Below, piece after piece: positions 1 to 4,118 of a DNA stretch of 5,843 nt (the stretch's first letter is position 1; each line of letters starts with the position of its first letter). Under the pieces are notes generated by a model. That model saw nothing but the letters and a program-made list of their open reading frames with translations. It was not told the DNA's origin and ran no database searches. Position numbers and translations under genes: made by a program. Source of the DNA: Actinomycetes bacterium (GTDB taxonomy: Bacteria; Actinomycetota; Actinomycetes; Actinomycetales; Beutenbergiaceae); NCBI GenBank assembly GCA_021793935.1, contig JAJYRV010000142.1, positions 1 to 5,843 of the forward strand, given 5' to 3'.

Positions 1-768
1 CTCGGGATCCCGCTCGTCACCGTGCACGGCACGGGGCACTACGACGACATTCGATACCAGATCGACCTCGAGGAATACACGCTGCCCGACGTGCAATTCT
101 CCGCCGCCGAACTCGGGGTGCTCGCCGTCGCCTCCCACGTGTGGGACGGTTCGGTGCTCGCGCGGCAGGCCCGGCGGGGCTTGACGAAACTTCAGGGCGC
201 GACCCTCGTGCCCGCGGAAACCGGATTCTCCCCGGCGGTCCGCCTGCACGAACCCGACGCGGCGCTGCCCGACCTCATCGACGCCATCACCGCCCGCCAC
301 GTCGTCACCTTCACCTACGCCGCGGCATCGACCGGCGCGCAGACCCAGCGACACGTCGAGCCGTGGCAGCTTACGGTCAAAGACCAGGGATGGTACCTGC
401 GCGGGTGGGATCGGGACCGGGAGGCGGGCCGGGAATTTCGGCTCTCACGCATCACGTCGCGCGTGAAACTGCAGGACCTGCCGTTCACGGGGCCCGCACC
501 GCAGGTGGTTGACGACGAGACCGACCACGAAATCGCGCGCTTGGCGATCCTGCCCGGGGCCGCAGCGCTCCTGCGCGCCCGGGGGCAGCACACCGGAGCG
601 CACGGTGACCGCGACGTCATCGAACTCCCCGTCGCCGACCTCACCTCCTTCGCCGGGGAGATCGCCACCTATGGCGCGGCCGTCGTCGCATTGGAACCGG
701 CCCGGTTGCGGGAACTGGTGACGCGCAAGTTGCGGGCATTGGCCCGCCCAGGGGAGGGGGACCAATGA
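1..768 (+). CDS. pafB: PafB, WYL-domain DNA-damage response regulator (5' truncated by window edge)
   Basis: The frame is open from base 1 to the TGA at 766-768, giving 255 codons. PafB proteins are usually about 320-330 residues, so roughly the first 70 residues, including the winged helix-turn-helix, lie off the left edge. The ATG at position 22 is internal and not the real start. Residues 25-60 of the fragment match the linker after the HTH (LPDVQFSAAELGVLAVASHVW). The WYL domain spans about residues 85-160, with W131-Y132-L133 in GWYLRGWD followed by the EFRLSRI strand. The rest is the WCX-type C-terminal domain. In mycobacteria PafB pairs with PafC and activates DNA repair genes without LexA; the WYL domain is thought to sense a damage-derived nucleic-acid signal. 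The stop overlaps the pafC start by 4 bases (ATGA, 765-768), consistent with coupled synthesis of the two subunits. The family call is firm; the PafB rather than generic WYL assignment rests mainly on the neighbours. Confidence 0.93.
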   Translation, partial: LGIPLVTVHGTGHYDDIRYQIDLEEYTLPDVQFSAAELGVLAVASHVWDGSVLARQARRGLTKLQGATLVPAETGFSPAVRLHEPDAALPDLIDAITARHVVTFTYAAASTGAQTQRHVEPWQLTVKDQGWYLRGWDRDREAGREFRLSRITSRVKLQDLPFTGPAPQVVDDETDHEIARLAILPGAAALLRARGQHTGAHGDRDVIELPVADLTSFAGEIATYGAAVVALEPARLRELVTRKLRALARPGEGDQ

Positions 769-1709
769 GGGAACTCACGCCAGAACGCCTCACCCGGCTA
801 CTCGCGATGATCACCTACTTCGCCGACGGTCGCCAGGTCCCGTTCGCCCAGGCCGCGAAACACTTCGGGATTTCCGAGAAACAGCTTCTCGACGACGTCA
901 ATACTCTCTGGGTCGCCGGCGCGCCCGGGTACACCCACGCGGAACTGCTCGACTTCGAAGCCTCCGCGTTCGACGAGGGGCTCATCAGCCTCCGCGAGAG
1001 CCAACAGATGGACCGGCCCCTGCGTCTCTCGGCGAGCGAAGCGGTCACGCTGCTCGTGGCCCTCAATTCCCTCATCGCGAGGCTCGGGGAGAGCGAGGTG
1101 CTGCGAAGCACCCGGGAGAAACTGCAAGCCGCTGCGGGTGAGGCGGCGCAGGCGGCCGAGGCGATCCACATCAGCCGCACGCCGCAGGCAACCCAGAATG
1201 TTCGCGAAACGGTGGAGCAGGCGCTCGCCCAGGGCAGGCAATTGTGGCTTCACTACGTCTCGGGCACGGATGAGGAATCCACCCGCACCGTGGACCCCGG
1301 GGAGCTCAACGCGATCGGCGACCACTGGGTGCTGACAGCCTGGTGCCACAACGCACGCGGGGAACGCCACTTCCGCCTCGACCGGATCCTGGAGATCCGC
1401 CCCCTGGAGACCCCGGTCTCGGAGCGGGCCGCCACCTCGCGCTTCGCTCCGATGGACACCTCCCAGTTCGCCCACCACGTGGAGCTGCGCCTCGCGCCCC
1501 GGGCCCGGTGGGTCGTCGAGCAGATCCCCGTGGAGTCGGTGACCGAACACGAGGACTCCTTCACCGCCGTCATCGCCGCCGATGATCCCGCGTGGCTCGA
1601 TCAACTGTGCCTGCGACTAGGAGACTCGATCCACAGCATCCGCCCACGTAGCGCCGCCCAGCGGGTGGCGAACCTCGCCGCCGATGCGTTGTCGGCGTAC
1701 GAGGGGTAG
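765..1709 (+). CDS. pafC: PafC, WYL-domain partner of PafB
   Basis: A complete 314-residue protein, normal for PafC. It has an N-terminal winged HTH (about residues 1-60, with the probable recognition helix around FGISEKQLLDDVNTLW), a middle linker, a WYL-like domain (about 145-225) and a WCX-type C-terminal domain. The WYL signature reads W188-V189-L190 in HWVLTAWC, followed by HFRLDRI, so tyrosine is replaced by valine, unlike PafB with true WYL. The ATG at 765 is preceded by a strong ribosome site (AGGGGAGG, 750-757, seven bases of spacing) and overlaps the pafB stop. PafB and PafC form the PafBC activator of the LexA-independent mycobacterial SOS-like regulon, including recA. Some Micrococcales (Arthrobacter) carry the pair as one fused chain; here they are separate genes. 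The final codons (ALSAYEG) also contain a promoter-like sequence for the next gene. Confidence 0.93.
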   Translation: MRELTPERLTRLLAMITYFADGRQVPFAQAAKHFGISEKQLLDDVNTLWVAGAPGYTHAELLDFEASAFDEGLISLRESQQMDRPLRLSASEAVTLLVALNSLIARLGESEVLRSTREKLQAAAGEAAQAAEAIHISRTPQATQNVRETVEQALAQGRQLWLHYVSGTDEESTRTVDPGELNAIGDHWVLTAWCHNARGERHFRLDRILEIRPLETPVSERAATSRFAPMDTSQFAHHVELRLAPRARWVVEQIPVESVTEHEDSFTAVIAADDPAWLDQLCLRLGDSIHSIRPRSAAQRVANLAADALSAYEG

Positions 1710-1712
1710 GCT
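1689..1712 (+). promoter_or_regulatory. Possible PafBC-type (RecA-NDp-like) promoter, leaderless, for the small membrane gene
   Basis: TTGTCGGCG (1689-1697), nine bases, then TAGGCT (1707-1712) resembles the mycobacterial RecA-NDp consensus TTGTCRGTG-N8-TANNNT, the promoter class activated by PafBC. It differs at one base of the left block (C for T) and by one extra spacer base. The -10 element ends eight bases before the ATG at 1720, so transcription would begin at or next to the start codon, giving a leaderless mRNA; no Shine-Dalgarno sits at a working distance. The TAG of the -10 is also the pafC stop codon. The -10 and leaderless arrangement are fairly credible. PafBC dependence is inference, because the left block lies in coding sequence and could match by chance. 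Confidence 0.45.
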
Positions 1713-1719
1713 GGCAGCC

Positions 1720-2061
1720 ATGTCAACAACCGGTTGGGTCCTCCTGTGGGTGGCGCTCGTCGTCGGCGCGCTCGTGTTCTACGCGCTGGTCGGGCTGCAC
1801 CTGTTCCGCAAAGCGCAGAACGTCTTCGCCCAAGCCCAGGAGAGCACTGAGGTTTTTGAGGCCTACGCCCAGGCAGTGGAATCGATTGAGGAGAAAAGCT
1901 TCGACACCCCGCCCGCGCTGCTCGCCGGCGAGGAGGAAAAAACGCAGTGGCGCGACGCCCGGCGCCTGAACCGGGCTCGCCGTGGGCAACGGAAATTCCT
2001 GCGGCGAAAAGCTACCTTGCAGCGGTGGGAGGAAGTTTTAGCTCACCCGCCGAGGGTCTAG
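1720..2061 (+). CDS. Small single-span membrane protein of unknown function between pafC and tatA
   Basis: This gene encodes 113 residues that I do not recognise as a named family. Residues 6-29 form one hydrophobic helix (WVLLWVALVVGALVFYALVGLHLF) followed by R30-K31, so the positive-inside rule predicts N-out, C-in. The cytoplasmic part is mostly helical: an acidic, Gln/Ala-rich stretch (about 32-62), a short DTPPA break (62-66), and a very basic segment (78-102, with RRLNRARRGQRKF and LRRK). There is no signal-peptidase site, cysteine or catalytic motif. The layout of one N-terminal span plus charged helix is loosely like TatA/TatB, but the FG-x-x-KLP hinge is absent. An in-frame ATG at 1684 would add an Arg-rich leader overlapping pafC; I prefer 1720 because a -10 element sits just before it and no ribosome site precedes 1684. 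It carries a TTA leucine codon (2038-2040), rare in such GC-rich genomes. The basic tail might bind nucleic acid or acidic lipids, but that is speculation. Confidence 0.82.
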   Translation: MSTTGWVLLWVALVVGALVFYALVGLHLFRKAQNVFAQAQESTEVFEAYAQAVESIEEKSFDTPPALLAGEEEKTQWRDARRLNRARRGQRKFLRRKATLQRWEEVLAHPPRV

Positions 2062-2064
2062 ACT
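2036..2064 (+). promoter_or_regulatory. Possible tatA promoter
   Basis: TAGACT at 2059-2064 fits the actinobacterial -10 pattern TANNNT, and its TAG is also the stop codon of the upstream gene. Seventeen bases before it is a weak -35 candidate (TTTTAG, 2036-2041) in a locally AT-richer patch. The predicted transcript would start near 2071 and carry a 30-base leader containing the tatA ribosome site GGAG (2090-2093, seven bases before ATG). Evidence is motif only; tatA could equally be read from upstream promoters. Confidence 0.35.
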
Positions 2065-2100
2065 TACAGGTGCGTCACTCGTGCTTTTTGGAGAACAGCC

Positions 2101-2358
2101 ATGATCCGTAACCCTGCTTTCTGGGCAGTGCTCATCCTTCTCATCATCCTCTTATTCGGGGCGTCCAAGCTGCCGGACATCACCCGCAACGTCGGCAAGT
2201 CCATGAAGATATTCAAAGAGGAAGTGCGCGACCTCCGAGACGACGACCGGCCCTCCCCGCCGATCGCACACAACCCGAACCCGCCGCAGAACTCCGATCA
2301 GCAACACCCCGGTGACCACCCTCCCCAGGCGCCGAAGCCCCCTGCCGACCCTCGGTGA
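2101..2358 (+). CDS. tatA: Sec-independent protein translocase subunit TatA
   Basis: This encodes 85 residues, the usual TatA size. A short N-terminus (MIRNPAF) leads into one transmembrane helix (about residues 7-19, WAVLILLIILLF), then the diagnostic hinge F19-G20-A21-S22-K23-L24-P25. An amphipathic helix follows (about 26-48, DITRNVGKSMKIFKEEVRDL), then a Pro/Asn/Gln-rich disordered tail. TatA oligomerises in the cytoplasmic membrane around TatC to let folded twin-arginine substrates through. The FG-x-x-KLP hinge, the short amphipathic helix and the place directly before tatC favour TatA over TatB, which in actinobacteria is usually encoded elsewhere. The start is supported by GGAG seven bases upstream. 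A TTA leucine codon lies in the membrane span (2152-2154). Only six bases separate it from the tatC start. Confidence 0.96.
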   Translation: MIRNPAFWAVLILLIILLFGASKLPDITRNVGKSMKIFKEEVRDLRDDDRPSPPIAHNPNPPQNSDQQHPGDHPPQAPKPPADPR

Positions 2359-2359
2359 G
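2354..2359 (+). promoter_or_regulatory. Ribosome binding site deciding a TTG start for tatC
   Basis: GGTGAG spans the tatA stop codon and lies five bases before TTG at 2365. The competing ATG at 2395 has a purine run (GAGGGGAGG) that abuts it almost directly, too close for normal spacing, and starting there would drop the NPEGR residues that commonly precede MPL in actinobacterial TatC. Confidence 0.5.
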
Positions 2360-2364
2360 CGGCG

Positions 2365-3162
2365 TTGGCAACAAAAAACAACCCTGAGGGGAGGATGCCC
2401 CTCGGGGAACACCTGAGGGAGTTTCGACGCCGCTTCATCCTCGCGGGAATCGGCATCATCATCGGTGCCATCATCGGCTGGTATCTCTACGACGACGTTT
2501 TTGCGGCCCTCAAAGCACCCTTCGACACGCTTCAGGAACGCGGGCAACTCGCGGAGCTGAACTTCTCGGCGATCGCCGGCTCCTTCGACGTGAAGCTCCG
2601 CGTGGCTGCCTTCATCGGTTTCGTGCTCGCCTCACCGTGGTGGATCTTCCAGATCTGGGGGTTCGTCAACCCCGCGCTCACGAGTAAAGAACGGCGGGCG
2701 ACCCTCTGGTTCGTCGCCGCCGCGGTGCCGCTGTTCGCGGGAGGGATCTACACCGCTTGGACCGCGCTGCCGCGAGTGGTCGGGTTCCTGACGATGTTCA
2801 CCCCTGAGGGCACCCGCAACCTCATCACGGCAGAGGTCTATCTCAAGTTCGTGTTGCAGCTGCTGCTCGCCTTCGGCCTGGCCTATCTCATGCCGCTGTT
2901 CATGGTCGTGCTGAGCTTCCTGGGGGTGGTCAAGGGGAAGACTTGGTTGAAGGGATGGCGCTGGGCGGTCATCATCATCCTCGTGTTCTCCGCGGCGATC
3001 ACCCCGACGGTGGGGGAGATCTCGACGATGTTCCTCATGGCGATCCCGATGGCGGTGCTCTACCTCCTCGCCGTGGGCGTGAGCGTGCTCGCCGACCGGC
3101 GGATCGACAAGCGCCGAGCGAAGATCGACGCGGAACTCGCCGGCGAATCAACGGAGAAATGA
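2365..3162 (+). CDS. tatC: Sec-independent protein translocase subunit TatC
   Basis: This encodes 265 residues from a TTG start, in the normal TatC range, with six predicted membrane spans (roughly 24-42, 79-98, 113-134, 163-186, 200-214 and 219-240) and cytoplasmic ends. Family marks seen are the N-terminal cytoplasmic segment NPEGRMPLGEHLREFRRR, with E19 matching the glutamate that contacts the twin-arginine signal; the first cytoplasmic loop FVNPALTSKERR, with E109 matching the second key glutamate; and ITPT followed by MAIPM near the last spans. TatC recognises twin-arginine signal peptides and recruits TatA. The TP loop reads TPTVGEIST and lacks the Asp common there; the following motif reads VLYL where many bacteria have a glutamate (LFE/LYE). 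The tail is charged (RRIDKRRAKIDAEL). If TTG is wrong, the ATG at 2395 gives 255 residues. The stop overlaps the next gene by ATGA. Confidence 0.96.
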   Translation: MATKNNPEGRMPLGEHLREFRRRFILAGIGIIIGAIIGWYLYDDVFAALKAPFDTLQERGQLAELNFSAIAGSFDVKLRVAAFIGFVLASPWWIFQIWGFVNPALTSKERRATLWFVAAAVPLFAGGIYTAWTALPRVVGFLTMFTPEGTRNLITAEVYLKFVLQLLLAFGLAYLMPLFMVVLSFLGVVKGKTWLKGWRWAVIIILVFSAAITPTVGEISTMFLMAIPMAVLYLLAVGVSVLADRRIDKRRAKIDAELAGESTEK

Positions 3163-3167
3163 GGGTG
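3153..3167 (+). promoter_or_regulatory. Ribosome binding site and two possible starts of the lipid kinase gene
   Basis: GGAG (3153-3156) lies only two bases before ATG at 3159 but eight bases before an in-frame GTG at 3165. Spacing favours GTG; the ATGA overlap with the tatC stop (3159-3162) favours ATG through reinitiation by terminating ribosomes. The two proteins differ by only two residues (MR), so function is not affected. Confidence 0.4.
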
Positions 3168-4118
3168 GGCGCGCATCGCTTCGGTGTTCTCATCAACCCC
3201 ACCGCCGGGCACGGGCGGGGCAAGGCCCGCGGGGAGCAGGTCCTCGCCGAACTCGACGCCCGCGGCGTCAGCGCCCTCAACCTCACCCGCTCCGACCCGC
3301 GCGCCGCGTTCGAGAACGCCCAGGCCCGCCGGGGTCAATATGACGTGCTCCTCGTCGTCGGCGGCGACGGGATGGCGCACATGGGCATCAACCTCATCGC
3401 CGGCACCGGGACCCCGCTCGGGCTCATCCCGGTCGGGTCGGGTAACGATTTCGCCCGGCACCTGCAGTTGCCGGTGCACGACGTCCCCGCCGCCATCGAG
3501 GCCCTCTTCGCCGCGCTGGCCACCGGTCCGCAACCGATCGATGCGGTGAAACTCACCCCCGACCTCGGCAACGAGTGGAGTAGCCTCGACTATCCCGCTC
3601 CCCACCGGTGGGCCGGCTGCGTCGTCTCCGCGGGATTCGATTCGCAGGTGAACTCCCGGGCCAACACCTACCGCTGGCCCCGAGGGATGGGCCGGTACCT
3701 GCGCGGGGTGTTCCGGGAACTGCGGACCTTCCGCCCCTACCCCTACCGGATCGATATCGACGGCAACGAGGAAACCTTCGCGGGCACCCTCGTGGCGGTC
3801 GCGAACGCCCCGAGCTTCGGCGGGGGCATGAAGATCGCCCCCGGCGCCCGGATCAATAGCGGGGAACTCGAAGTCGTCATTGCCGGACGCATCTCCCGCC
3901 TGGGGCTCCTGCGCGTGTTCCCCAGGGTGTACGCAGGTACCCACATCTCTCACCCGGCGGTGCGGGTGATCACTGCCCGCGACGTGCGGATCGCCGGAGC
4001 AGGTGGTGGGGAGATCCCGGGAGTGTATGCCGATGGCGAATTCGTGGGCAAGGGCCCCGCCCGGGTGCAGCTCCATAGTGGAGTGGTGCAAATGTTGTGT
4101 CCTAGGCTAGAAACATGA
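3159..4118 (+). CDS. Diacylglycerol kinase family lipid kinase (YegS/DgkB-like)
   Basis: This encodes 319 residues, typical for soluble diacylglycerol kinase catalytic-domain proteins. The N-terminal alpha/beta domain shows LINPTAGHGRGK (11-22) and the nucleotide-binding loop G68-G69-D70-G71 followed by MAHMG, then LGLIPVGSGNDFARHL (87-102). The C-terminal beta-sandwich contains AGFDSQVN, VANAPSFGGGMKIAPGA and the late V-Y-A-D292-G293-E294 motif. These proteins use ATP to phosphorylate diacylglycerol to phosphatidic acid, or a related lipid, at the inner face of the membrane; the exact substrate cannot be read here (sphingosine- or glycerolipid-kinase relatives share these motifs). The usual Thr after GGDG is Met, which I recall from other actinobacterial members. 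There is no membrane span. The gene overlaps tatC and helY by four bases on each side, so it is translated as part of the run. A longer in-frame start at 2943 would add 72 residues of tatC sequence and is not credible. Confidence 0.92.
   Translation: MRVGAHRFGVLINPTAGHGRGKARGEQVLAELDARGVSALNLTRSDPRAAFENAQARRGQYDVLLVVGGDGMAHMGINLIAGTGTPLGLIPVGSGNDFARHLQLPVHDVPAAIEALFAALATGPQPIDAVKLTPDLGNEWSSLDYPAPHRWAGCVVSAGFDSQVNSRANTYRWPRGMGRYLRGVFRELRTFRPYPYRIDIDGNEETFAGTLVAVANAPSFGGGMKIAPGARINSGELEVVIAGRISRLGLLRVFPRVYAGTHISHPAVRVITARDVRIAGAGGGEIPGVYADGEFVGKGPARVQLHSGVVQMLCPRLET
4103..4108 (+). promoter_or_regulatory. Possible -10 element of a leaderless helY promoter
   Basis: TAGGCT lies inside the last codons of the kinase gene, six bases before the helY ATG at 4115. 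It is the same hexamer at nearly the same distance as before the gene at 1720. No Shine-Dalgarno sequence precedes this ATG (the bases are CTAGAAAC), which fits leaderless initiation, common in actinobacteria. I see no good -35 at 16-18 bases. The helicase may therefore be made both by read-through with ATGA coupling and from its own short promoter. Confidence 0.4.

Noticed and set aside
798..1604. Minus-strand frame of 268 codons opposite pafC
   Set aside because: It is a shadow of the pafC codon bias, with no domain or ribosome-site support.
1684..1719. Upstream ATG for the small membrane gene
   Set aside because: It would add 12 Arg-rich residues before the membrane span, overlaps the pafC end, and has no ribosome site; the ATG at 1720 has a well-placed -10 element.
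2062..2100. Possible terminator before tatA (GTGCGTCAC followed by CTTTTT)
   Set aside because: The only inverted repeat is a three-base GTG/CAC stem, and the T run is short and followed by the tatA ribosome site. It cannot form a credible intrinsic terminator.
2943..3158. N-terminal extension of the lipid kinase frame inside tatC
   Set aside because: These 72 codons lie out of frame within the conserved TatC C-terminus and translate to His/Arg/Gly-rich sequence. The family begins just before the LINPTAG strand, matching the start at 3159 or 3165.
3060..4091. A 343-codon minus-strand frame opposite the lipid kinase gene
   Set aside because: It spans two real genes antisense, has no coherent domain, and mirrors the codon bias of the kinase frame.
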